Below are positions 1 to 6,195 of a stretch of DNA of 12,123 nucleotides, piece by piece; position 1 is the stretch's first letter, and each line of letters starts with the position of its first letter. A program made the translations under genes and the position numbers. The notes under the pieces are model-generated. The model was not told the origin of the DNA and did no database searches. It worked only from the letters and a program-made list of their open reading frames with translations. The DNA comes from Nitrospirae bacterium GWC2_56_14 (GTDB lineage Bacteria; Nitrospirota; UBA9217): assembly GCA_001803705.1 (NCBI GenBank), contig MHDY01000040.1:1-12123 (forward strand), given 5' to 3'.

Positions 1-1220
1 CCCCGCAGGTAGGTGCTGAGCGGGAACGGCTCCTGCTCCTCTCCTGCTCCGGCGATCACCTGCAGGACCAGCGGCCGGCTCGTTTCCTGCAGCCTGTTCA
101 CCGCGACGTCCGCAAGCGTGCGCTGGTTGTTCATTGCCCCGAAGCTGCCGCGCCCCTGCCGCATGACAAAGCCGTCCTCGACCGTGTGCACATAGACCCC
201 CGCATCCCTGATGTCCAGCCCTGAGCAGGCTATCTCGATCAAATAATCGATCAGTTCATGCCCTTCATGCTTCGCGTTCAGCGTTACGATCGCCTCCCGG
301 GTCAGCGACTCATAATTGTAACGGTCGCCGATGATGAGACTGTTGACAAGGGACTGCAGCTTCGTGCTGACCGGCGTTCCGAACAGGAAAAAACCGAGGA
401 GCGCAAGCGATACTACGACCGACAGCATTGTTCCGAACGCGGGTTCGATGGCGGTCAGGATTGCAGCCTGGATCCCCGCGCAGACCAGGACCAGGACCAG
501 GATGCTCAGCGTCCTCGAAAAAATGATCCGCATCTCGAAGAGGCTGTGACGGACGATGGCATAAAACGTCAGGACCACCCAGGGCAGGCTGAAATAGGAC
601 CCCAGCCCCGGCTCGACGCCGAAACCGCCGATGGCGGGCATAATGCCCGCGATCATCACTCCGGCAACAGCGAAGATCACCACCCCGTAAAAAAAATGAT
701 CGAGCTGGAACCTCTTGATCCCGGTCATATGGCGCCTGATGCGCAGTATCTCGACGATCAGCCAGAGGAGCATGAGCGCGCCGCCCATGCGCGCGGGAAT
801 TTCAAGGGGGCCCGGATGGTTCATATACGGTATGAGGGAATAGCGGGGCGTGACGATCAGATCGGTGAAAAGGCAAAGAGAGAGAACAACGGTCCAATAA
901 GGATACAAAACGTACCCCAGCAAGCGGGCGGCACGGTTTGTTTCGATCCTGAGATAATAGAGGAATTGCAGCCCGGCGGGAACGGCCAACCACCCGATCC
1001 AGTTCAATCGGGCGAATAATACAAAATCATGCCCCTGGGAGGCCATGAGATACATGACCGCCGTATTGAGCGAGTAGGCAGCCGAAAAAAATGTCATGGC
1101 TGCCACGGACCGGTGCACGGGACTGCTTCGCCGGTTCTGGGTCAGCAGGAGAAATCCCAGAAGAAGCTCCATCGCGGCGATCGGCAACAACGGATACGCA
1201 ATGAGTTCAAAACTGTTCAT
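1..1220 (-). CDS. Multi-pass membrane sensor protein, N-terminal part (7TM histidine-kinase-type input plus start of GAF-like domain); runs off window
   Basis: The frame is open from ATG 1220 to the window edge, giving 406 residues without a stop. About eight hydrophobic segments are visible, near residues 5-27, 38-60, 73-90, 100-122, 141-160, 174-198, 211-233 and 236-280. The sequence around 219-237 (YAIVRHSLFEMRIIFSR) is typical of the end of the 7TM input module of histidine kinases (HisKA_7TM type). From about residue 300 a soluble region begins that looks like the start of a GAF domain. The output domain lies outside the window. By family knowledge it is most often a histidine kinase (PrsK-like or similar), but GGDEF or phosphatase outputs also occur. 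A GAGGG box lies about 9 bases upstream of the ATG, and an alternative ATG at 1227 is out of frame and stops at once. It is the last gene of the minus-strand run, 182 bases beyond the lipoprotein. I am confident of a membrane sensor and unsure of the output. Confidence 0.72.
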   Translation of the reverse strand, partial: MNSFELIAYPLLPIAAMELLLGFLLLTQNRRSSPVHRSVAAMTFFSAAYSLNTAVMYLMASQGHDFVLFARLNWIGWLAVPAGLQFLYYLRIETNRAARLLGYVLYPYWTVVLSLCLFTDLIVTPRYSLIPYMNHPGPLEIPARMGGALMLLWLIVEILRIRRHMTGIKRFQLDHFFYGVVIFAVAGVMIAGIMPAIGGFGVEPGLGSYFSLPWVVLTFYAIVRHSLFEMRIIFSRTLSILVLVLVCAGIQAAILTAIEPAFGTMLSVVVSLALLGFFLFGTPVSTKLQSLVNSLIIGDRYNYESLTREAIVTLNAKHEGHELIDYLIEIACSGLDIRDAGVYVHTVEDGFVMRQGRGSFGAMNNQRTLADVAVNRLQETSRPLVLQVIAGAGEEQEPFPLSTYLR

Positions 1221-1296
1221 GAAACATGCCCTCGTTCGCCCGCAAGCAGTTGGTCCCGTACCGGCGCACAGGAAAGACCGGGCCTCAGCACGGCAT

Positions 1297-1305
1297 ACTA
1301 TACCA
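1297..1305 (-). promoter_or_regulatory. Extended -10 promoter element for the membrane sensor gene
   Basis: Read on the minus strand this is TGGTATAGT, a near-consensus extended -10 element. It lies about 75 bases upstream of the sensor ATG, in the 182-base gap after the lipoprotein gene. No convincing -35 hexamer is found 17 bases further upstream, as is common for extended -10 promoters. It suggests that the sensor gene can be transcribed independently of truC and the lipoprotein. Confidence 0.4.
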
Positions 1306-1402
1306 CATATGGGCAGCTGCGTGCCACGGTATCAATTCGTATCAGCATGCACGGAATCAATGCCTTTCGCCGGCATGCCTTTGATCACGGCCGGCCCGGC
1401 CA

Positions 1403-1876
1403 TCATTCCTTCGGTATCGTCCCTTCACCGATGCGCTCCCACGCCGCAGAGGTGATCTTCCACGCACCCGATTCTTTCTGCAGGACCACGGTAAAGGCAT
1501 AGACGCCCAGCGCCTCGGGCAGCACGGCGCCTTCTCCTGCGCCTGTCAGAACGGTCTGGAACGATGCCCGGGCAGCACTGTTCTCGATCGAGCACTCCAT
1601 ATCCGGCACATAGACATTCACCCGCCGGTGCTTCATAAAATAGAAAAAGAGCAGTCCCTTTATTCCATCGTAGTTGTTGCCCTGCGGGTCTTGATAGGTT
1701 TTAGACAGATGCCCCAGCACGGTCCGGGTGTCCTTTTCTCCCGCGGCCTTCTGCACCTCGGCGATGATGTTCTTTATTTTGTCTTCTTCCGTATCTTTGC
1801 GGCAGCCCGTCAGGCACAAAAGTGCAAGGATCATAACCATGACCAGGGCCTGCAGCAGGAACGTTCTCTTCATCAT
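1403..1876 (-). CDS. Small lipoprotein of unknown function (NTF2/SnoaL-like fold suspected)
   Basis: The 157-residue product begins with Lys/Arg, then a hydrophobic stretch (residues 5-21) and a lipobox LTGC with the lipidated cysteine at residue 25. It is therefore predicted to be exported by Sec and anchored in a membrane by signal peptidase II processing. The mature part is short and consists of a helical segment (KIKNIIAEVQKAAGEKD) followed by strand-like segments, ending in a WKITSAAW motif. This pattern fits small NTF2/SnoaL-like domains, but that is only inferred from the look of the sequence. A strong GAGGAGG box sits 6 bases before the first ATG and 9 before the second ATG directly after it, so either could be used. 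The gene starts 45 bases after truC and is probably cotranscribed with it. No enzymatic residues were recognised. Confidence 0.75.
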   Translation of the reverse strand: MMKRTFLLQALVMVMILALLCLTGCRKDTEEDKIKNIIAEVQKAAGEKDTRTVLGHLSKTYQDPQGNNYDGIKGLLFFYFMKHRRVNVYVPDMECSIENSAARASFQTVLTGAGEGAVLPEALGVYAFTVVLQKESGAWKITSAAWERIGEGTIPKE

Positions 1877-1921
1877 AATATACCTCCTCGCGGTAGGGGA
1901 GAACCGGGGCGCCCATCGCGT

Positions 1922-2656
1922 TCACGGCAAGGCAAACCGGTCCCAGTGCAATTCCTCCAGCACCGCGCCAAAGGCGTGGTCCAGCGGAGCCCGGATATGC
2001 AGCAGCGCGCCGGTCGCGGGATGGAGGAACTGGACCTTGCAGGCATGCAGCAGTAATCGATGGCAGTCGAACTGCCTGCGGAAAAAGTCGTTCTGCTTGC
2101 CGTCTCCATAGGTTGTGTCTCCAAGGATAGGATGAAAAATGTGCTTCAGGTGGCGCCGGATCTGGTGACTGCGGCCCGTTGCGGGGAACACGGCAATGAG
2201 GGAATAGCGTGCCGTGGAATACCGGCCTACGGGATGAGGCAGTTCAATGGACGCCAATCGCCGGTAATCAGTGACCGATGGTTTTGCCGGCTTGTCCTTA
2301 TTCGCCCGCTGATCGGTCATCTTATCCACAATGTCCTTCAAAGGATAATCGATGCGCTCCGCCTCTTTGGTGACCCCCCGCACGATGGAAAGATATTCCT
2401 TGGAGATCGTTCCCCCGGTAAAGGACAGGGTCATACGACGGGCAATTTCCTGGTCCAGCGCGAACAGCAGCACACCCGACGTGGATTTGTCGAGCCGATG
2501 GACAGGATAGACCCACCGACCCAGCTGGTCCCGGACGATCTTCATGGCGTTTTCCTGCTCGTGGCGGTCGATGCTGCTTCGATGGACCAGCAGGCCCGCC
2601 GGTTTATTCACCGCGATCAGCTGTTCGTCCTGATACAGGACTGGCAATGTATTCAT
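1922..2656 (-). CDS. truC: tRNA pseudouridine(65) synthase TruC (RluA family)
   Basis: The 244-residue protein matches the RluA family through the HRLDKSTSG motif (residues 53-61), where Asp56 is the catalytic nucleophile. It matches TruC specifically along its length: YQDEQLIAVNKPAGLLVHRS near the start, YPLKDIVDKM in the middle, TGRSHQIRRHLKHI and HPILGDTTYGDG in the second half. TruC isomerises U65 in the T-arm region of certain tRNAs in the cytoplasm. Length and start agree with E. coli TruC as I remember it, and there is no S4 domain at the N-terminus, which also fits TruC rather than RluC or RluD. A GAGG box lies about 11 bases before the ATG. The start overlaps the stop of a nine-codon reading frame (ATGA overlap, see findings). 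Upstream, across a 145-base gap with a hairpin repeat, lies the methyltransferase gene. Confidence 0.92.
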   Translation of the reverse strand: MNTLPVLYQDEQLIAVNKPAGLLVHRSSIDRHEQENAMKIVRDQLGRWVYPVHRLDKSTSGVLLFALDQEIARRMTLSFTGGTISKEYLSIVRGVTKEAERIDYPLKDIVDKMTDQRANKDKPAKPSVTDYRRLASIELPHPVGRYSTARYSLIAVFPATGRSHQIRRHLKHIFHPILGDTTYGDGKQNDFFRRQFDCHRLLLHACKVQFLHPATGALLHIRAPLDHAFGAVLEELHWDRFALP

Positions 2657-2716
2657 CGGTAAATTTCCCTCAGCTCAGCCATCTTCCTCGGAGAGGAGAG
2701 AAAGCACGTTTTATAG

Positions 2717-2747
2717 CCCCTCCCTCGATGGGAGGGGTTGGGGAGGG
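2717..2747. repeat. C/G-rich hairpin with potential G-quadruplex on the plus strand
   Basis: CCCCTCCC (2717-2724) and GGGAGGGG (2730-2737) form a perfect 8-bp inverted repeat around a 5-base loop. The right arm continues into GGGGAGGG, so 2730-2747 reads GGGAGGGGTTGGGGAGGG: four G-runs with loops of 1, 2 and 1 bases. It lies in the 145-base gap between truC and the methyltransferase gene. No T-tract follows on either strand, so it does not look like an intrinsic terminator. Similar sequences occur as dispersed intergenic repeats in some anaerobe genomes, but I cannot confirm copies elsewhere from this window. Confidence 0.6.
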
Positions 2748-2801
2748 TGATGGCCGGGCAACCGGATAAACATCAATTTTTCCCCTTTTTATGAACACAG
2801 T

Positions 2802-3518
2802 TCATGGCGATTCATCAGGATTTCGTCTCACGCCGCCCTTGTGAAAGAGCACGACATCGCTGTCTGCATACACCGCCTCCGCCCGCCACTGAAGGGCCAG
2901 CCAGGCAAAGGTCGTTCGGGAGAAAAAACAGACATGCGTAAGGTCGTTCTTATAATACCAGCGCGGAAACGCTTCCTGATCAACAGCGGGATTTGTCATG
3001 ATGGCCAGCCACCCGCCCTGCTTCACACAGGACCACAACCGCTCCAGTTCCTTTTTCGGATCGTGCAGATGCTCCACGACCTCGGTGGCGGTTATGAAGT
3101 CGTACTGCCGCTCCAGCGCCGCAGGGACCGGTTCGTAAAAATGGTCGAAGAGCGTCATGCGATGCCCGGCTTCCTCGAACATCCCGGAAAGCGTCGGCTC
3201 GGGACCGGAGCCGAAATCCAGCCCATGGCTGCACGGCGCCAGTTTTTTCTGCAGAGGAATGAACAGGCGGCTTAAGAAGCTGCGGTAGTTCTGGTCCTGC
3301 GGCGAGTTCTGGTGCAGGTCATACCTTTTTCGTTCATCCTCCGCGGACAGGAACTGCCGGGAAGGGACAAACACCAGATCGCAGGTCCGACACTGGTAAT
3401 ACTCCCGGCGTTTGTCCCGTGCATATTCGCGTACTTTTTCGCTCCAACATAAAGGACAGGCGGTGATGTCGATAGGTAAGCTCATTTCGTTGCGATTTGG
3501 GAACGAGGCAAGGTGCAT
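2802..3518 (-). CDS. Class I SAM-dependent methyltransferase with N-terminal zinc-ribbon-like module
   Basis: The 238-residue product has two CxxC pairs near its N-terminus (CPLC at 21-24, CRTC at 43-46), which resemble a small zinc ribbon. A methyltransferase domain follows, with the SAM-binding glycine-rich motif LDFGSGPEP (100-108) and the post-motif EVVEHLHDP (146-154). This arrangement is typical of Methyltransf_23/UbiE-like proteins with an N-terminal zinc-binding module, often involved in modifying sugars, lipids or small molecules. The substrate cannot be read from the sequence. The upstream ATG at 3518 has no good ribosome binding site, and the ATG at 3485 (residue 12, MSLPIDITACPLC) is an alternative start that keeps the cysteine module. 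The gene follows the MFS transporter gene after 36 bases and is probably in its operon. Confidence 0.85.
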   Translation of the reverse strand: MHLASFPNRNEMSLPIDITACPLCWSEKVREYARDKRREYYQCRTCDLVFVPSRQFLSAEDERKRYDLHQNSPQDQNYRSFLSRLFIPLQKKLAPCSHGLDFGSGPEPTLSGMFEEAGHRMTLFDHFYEPVPAALERQYDFITATEVVEHLHDPKKELERLWSCVKQGGWLAIMTNPAVDQEAFPRWYYKNDLTHVCFFSRTTFAWLALQWRAEAVYADSDVVLFHKGGVRRNPDESP

Positions 3519-3554
3519 TCCGTACTGTCCGTACGCAGCCTGCCCGAGGGGCCT

Positions 3555-5003
3555 CTACACGCCGAACTGTGCAGTATGCTTCTTTTCGAGCATACGGGTC
3601 ACGAACGTGAGCGCAGAAGCAACAACAAGCAGTGCTGCCGCCGCCAGATAGGCGTCATTATAACTGCCAATGCCCGTGGTCTCCTTCGCCGCTTCGAACA
3701 TCCTTCCGGCTGCCAGCGGAAAGACGAACCCGCCGACGCCCCAGGCGGTGAACACCAGTCCGTAGTTGATGCCGAAGTTCTTGAGACCGAAATTGTCCTT
3801 GACTGCCGAGGGGAAGACCGAAAGACAAGCCCCGTAGTTGAATCCCAGGAGCATGGAGACGATGACGAAGGCGGTCATGTCGGCGAGGCCCGTCCGAAGC
3901 ACCATCATCAGGACCGCCTGGAACAGGAAAATGATGAACATCGTCCAGAGGCGCCCGATGCGGTCGGAAAGCATCCCGGCAATGATGCGGCCGGCCGCGT
4001 TCCCGATCGCGAGCAGCGCCACGAGAATGAACCCGGCCTCGATCTTCCCGAGTTTTGCAATGGTCGTGATATTGCCGATTATCATGAGACCCGCGCCTGA
4101 AGCAAAGGCGAACATGGACCACAGGAGATAAAAGAGCGGCGTGCGCAGGATCTCACCGGGCCCCAGGTTGACCGCGGGAGCTGCCGCGGCCCGGGCAGCG
4201 CCGGCGTCCGCGTCAGGCGGCCGATAGCCCGGGGGCGGGGCAGCCAGAAACTGGGCGAGCACCGTCACGACGATCAGGAAACCGATCCCGAAGAAGAGCA
4301 TCGTTCTGTGGATATTGCGTTCCTTGAGAGCAAGGAGCTGGGCGGCAGCGCCCTTGCGCGCTACGTCCTTGAGCGCAGCATCATCCGCGATGTGGGTGAT
4401 TTCCACGCCCCCGATCCCGCCGAACTCGGCCTGGGAGATGGTCAGCACTTGCCGGGCCTTTGCATAGTCGGCATCGGCCAGTGCCTTGGCCCGGGCCAGT
4501 TCCTCCACCGCGGGAAGCGGCTTGCCCGAGAGGCTGAACCCCGTGAGGTGGTTCGCCACCGGAGAGATGTACACCGAGGCAAGGCCGAAGCCGGCGACCA
4601 CGAGACCGGCGATGAGCCCTGTCTTTCGCGCGGAGAACCACTTCACCGCGGGAGGGGTGGCCGACGCATACCCCAGTCCGATGCCGGCGCCGGCGAAGAT
4701 GCCGAAGCCGATCACGAACCACGTTACGGTAACGGCGAACGACGCGATGATGCAGCCTATCCCGGTGAGAATGCCGCCGGCGGTGGCGACCCAGCGCGGA
4801 CCGATCCGGTCCTGCAGACGACCCGCCGGGACCATGACGACTGCAAAAACTATGCATGCAATCGAATAAGGAAGCGCCTTGTCGGAGTCGGACCACCCCC
4901 ACTCCGCCGGGATCGCTTTTTTGATGACGCTCCAGGTATAGAGCACCCCGAGCGCAAGGTTAATACCCATGCCTGCGCACGTCACGAGCCATCCCTTATT
5001 CAT
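3555..5003 (-). CDS. OFA-family MFS transporter (oxalate/formate antiporter-like) with extra hydrophilic segment
   Basis: The 482-residue integral membrane protein opens with LALGVLYTWSVIKKAIP, a first helix typical of the OFA family. The MFS loop motif GRLQDRIGPR (61-70) follows helix 2, with a related GMLSDRIGR after the second-half helix. PPPGYRPP (256-263) before the second bundle and the segment FYLLWSMFAFASGAGLMIIGNI also fit OFA proteins. Members exchange small carboxylates such as oxalate/formate or lactate across the inner membrane; the substrate here is unknown. OFA proteins are usually a little over 400 residues. This one is longer because of a roughly 75-residue polar stretch (about 152-229) between helices 5 and 6. 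A GGGAGA ribosome site lies upstream of the ATG. The gene lies 70 bases after the DUF1847 gene and 36 before the methyltransferase gene. Confidence 0.88.
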   Translation of the reverse strand: MNKGWLVTCAGMGINLALGVLYTWSVIKKAIPAEWGWSDSDKALPYSIACIVFAVVMVPAGRLQDRIGPRWVATAGGILTGIGCIIASFAVTVTWFVIGFGIFAGAGIGLGYASATPPAVKWFSARKTGLIAGLVVAGFGLASVYISPVANHLTGFSLSGKPLPAVEELARAKALADADYAKARQVLTISQAEFGGIGGVEITHIADDAALKDVARKGAAAQLLALKERNIHRTMLFFGIGFLIVVTVLAQFLAAPPPGYRPPDADAGAARAAAAPAVNLGPGEILRTPLFYLLWSMFAFASGAGLMIIGNITTIAKLGKIEAGFILVALLAIGNAAGRIIAGMLSDRIGRLWTMFIIFLFQAVLMMVLRTGLADMTAFVIVSMLLGFNYGACLSVFPSAVKDNFGLKNFGINYGLVFTAWGVGGFVFPLAAGRMFEAAKETTGIGSYNDAYLAAAALLVVASALTFVTRMLEKKHTAQFGV

Positions 5004-5073
5004 TACGCTGCTCTCCCTGAACGATATCCCTTATGCGGTATTTCCTTGAGCGGCGGTGCGCCATAGGGTCCGC

Positions 5074-5811
5074 TTACTCATGATTATCCGCGTCCTCCAC
5101 GACCATGGGCTGGACCTGGAGCCGTTTATAATAAAAATTCTGTCCATAGAGAACGCTCACGGGGTTGTGCCCCGTCACCCGGTCCTTCACCACCAGCGTC
5201 GATACGGGGGCGTCGGAATATTTGGTAAAGAGCATGTCGTGGCCGATACAGAGACCGACGATCAGGTTCATGTCAGTGCCGGCCATATTCAGCAGTTTTG
5301 CCTGTGCGACAGGATTGCACGCAGGTTCAAAGGTTGCAGGCCGCACCTTGTCCTCTTCCCTCAGTCCGAGCTCCAGTTTGTCGATGCTGCCGGTCTTGCA
5401 GCAGACGCTGACCGGCGTGAACCCCTGTGCCTTCAGAATGGCCGTCAGCCGGTTCGTCTCATCAAGAAGCCCGATGCAGGTGGCGATGCCGATCTTCTGA
5501 TACCCCATGAGCTTTGCGAACGCCAGCGTATCTTCAACGCGGGTCCAACGGGCGTTCACTGCGCTGCTGCCGGGGACCGGCTGGTAGCAAAGACCTTCAA
5601 CTTTTGCGGCGACTTTGGCCATCTTCGCATCCACACTGCCGCTCCGGTAAAGTTCGAAAGCTTCCCTGATCACGCCGTGATGGTCCTGCGTCGGGCAGTA
5701 TGCCGGCTTGGCCGGCTTTTTCAACGGGTCCGCGCTCCAGCAGTTCGTTGCCCCCGACCTCTGTTGTACCGCGCCGCAGAGTCCGCAGGAAAACTCGTTC
5801 TTTTTTGTCAC
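5074..5811 (-). CDS. DUF1847 cysteine-rich putative metal-binding protein
   Basis: The 245-residue protein fits the DUF1847 family. Diagnostic stretches are an N-terminal CxxC followed by more cysteines (C9, C12, C24, C39), KIGIATCIGLLDE (106-118), VCCKTGSIDK (136-145), the block ACNPVAQAKLLNMAGTD (164-180), the neighbouring LIVGLCIGHD (183-192), and VVKDRVTGHNP (207-217). Ten cysteines in total suggest metal or Fe-S binding, but the biochemical role of the family is unknown to me. There is no signal peptide, so it is probably cytoplasmic. The start is GTG (VTKKNEF...), preceded by a GGGGGAG ribosome site with 7-base spacing; no upstream ATG fits. It is first in the minus-strand run, ahead of the OFA transporter, so a link to uptake or metabolism of a small carboxylate is a reasonable inference. 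A control region of nearly 400 bases separates it from the divergent diguanylate cyclase gene. Confidence 0.87.
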   Translation of the reverse strand: MTKKNEFSCGLCGAVQQRSGATNCWSADPLKKPAKPAYCPTQDHHGVIREAFELYRSGSVDAKMAKVAAKVEGLCYQPVPGSSAVNARWTRVEDTLAFAKLMGYQKIGIATCIGLLDETNRLTAILKAQGFTPVSVCCKTGSIDKLELGLREEDKVRPATFEPACNPVAQAKLLNMAGTDMNLIVGLCIGHDMLFTKYSDAPVSTLVVKDRVTGHNPVSVLYGQNFYYKRLQVQPMVVEDADNHE

Positions 5812-5936
5812 CCTTTTTCTCCCCCTGTCAACACCATACCGCCCGGCCGAGACCTGGTGAGCTGCAACACCTCGGGGAAAAGTTCCCGCGAGACTCCCGC
5901 AAAGACGCGGCGTTCCGTCCCGAGATGCGCAAGCCG

Positions 5937-6081
5937 ATCATGACGTGACGATAGCAGATAGAATTGATTATTTCAAGAAGAAAGACCTGATCAAACTAAT
6001 GCGTGCGCAGATCAGTGCCCACGGGGACGGTGAAAGCCCGTGAACTGCGCAGTCACGACAGAAAGCCCCCCTGGTCATGAT
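5937..6081. ncRNA. Unassigned structured element, candidate cis-regulatory RNA or small RNA
   Basis: Four inverted-repeat stems nest without conflict: ATCATGAC 5937-5944 with GTCATGAT 6074-6081 (8 bp); GTGAC 5945-5949 with GTCAC 6052-6056 (5 bp); TGCGCAG 6004-6010 with CTGCGCA 6045-6051 (7 bp); CACGGG 6020-6025 with CCCGTG 6037-6042 (6 bp). The first two 5' arms are contiguous, and the 3' arms of the second and third stems are contiguous, as in a real multibranch RNA. All stems are exact. The transcribed strand is unknown: on the minus strand it would be in the leader of the DUF1847-transporter operon, on the plus strand it would lie upstream of the GGDEF promoter. I could not match it to a known riboswitch family. 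Confidence 0.42.
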
Positions 6082-6138
6082 GTATGCAACAATCTGTACT
6101 GCTCACGTTTTGGCACGTTTTTTTAGTTTTAAAAAATA

Positions 6139-6168
6139 ATTTTATGGTATAATTACGTATATGCGCAA
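6139..6168 (-). promoter_or_regulatory. Possible promoter for the DUF1847-transporter operon
   Basis: On the minus strand TTGCGC (6168-6163) and TAAAAT (6144-6139) are separated by 18 bases. The match is moderate. Transcription from here would yield a leader of roughly 320 bases before the GTG of the DUF1847 gene, including the structured element. Its spacer overlaps the opposed extended -10 element of the diguanylate cyclase gene. Confidence 0.3.
6145..6153 (+). promoter_or_regulatory. Extended -10 promoter of the diguanylate cyclase gene
   Basis: The sequence TGGTATAAT is a perfect extended -10 element (TGnTATAAT). The -35 region is only an AT-rich stretch, which is acceptable for this promoter class. 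A start near 6160 would leave a leader of about 36 bases before the ATG at 6196, which also argues against the TTG at 6169 as the translation start. Confidence 0.6.
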
Positions 6169-6186
6169 TTGACCTGCGCTTCCCAT

Positions 6187-6192
6187 AGGTGG
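6187..6192 (+). promoter_or_regulatory. Ribosome binding site deciding the GGDEF start
   Basis: AGGTGG lies 3 bases before ATG 6196 by its last base, about 5-6 bases from its AGG core. The in-frame TTG at 6169 has no such site, so the ATG is preferred. Confidence 0.6.
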
Positions 6193-6195
6193 CCG

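Larger units (their letters stand above)
5812..6195. other. Divergent intergenic control region between DUF1847 and diguanylate cyclase genes
   Basis: This 384-base stretch has no clear long gene. It contains a local hairpin near 5847-5875 (CCGA, bulge, GGTG paired with CACCTCGG), a nested structured element (5937-6081), a 32-codon protein-like frame (5945-6043), and a very AT-rich block (about 6118-6160) with opposed promoter-like sequences. If the minus-strand operon starts near 6130, the structured element would lie within its 5' untranslated leader of about 300 bases. Confidence 0.6.

Noticed and set aside
258..1019. A 253-codon open frame on the plus strand
   Set aside because: It lies antisense to the membrane sensor gene, which has clear helices and family motifs. 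Its translation is rich in Asp, Gln, Arg and His with no recognisable domain, as expected for a shadow.
1314..1332. Sigma-54-like TGGCACGCAGCTGCC on the minus strand before the sensor gene
   Set aside because: The spacing between GG and GC is one base too short.
5056..5943. A 295-codon plus-strand frame
   Set aside because: It is antisense to the DUF1847 gene, which matches its family over its whole length.
5937..6081. Assignment of the structured element to a cobalamin or c-di-GMP riboswitch
   Set aside because: Only a short stretch resembles the cobalamin core, and the flanking conserved boxes are absent. The c-di-GMP-I signature (GGGCAAACC, CGCAAAGCC) is also absent.
6111..6127. Sigma-54-like TTGGCACG upstream of the GGDEF gene
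   Set aside because: The -24 half is good, but the required GC at -12 is missing (TT/TA instead). The extended -10 at 6145-6153 is a better promoter.
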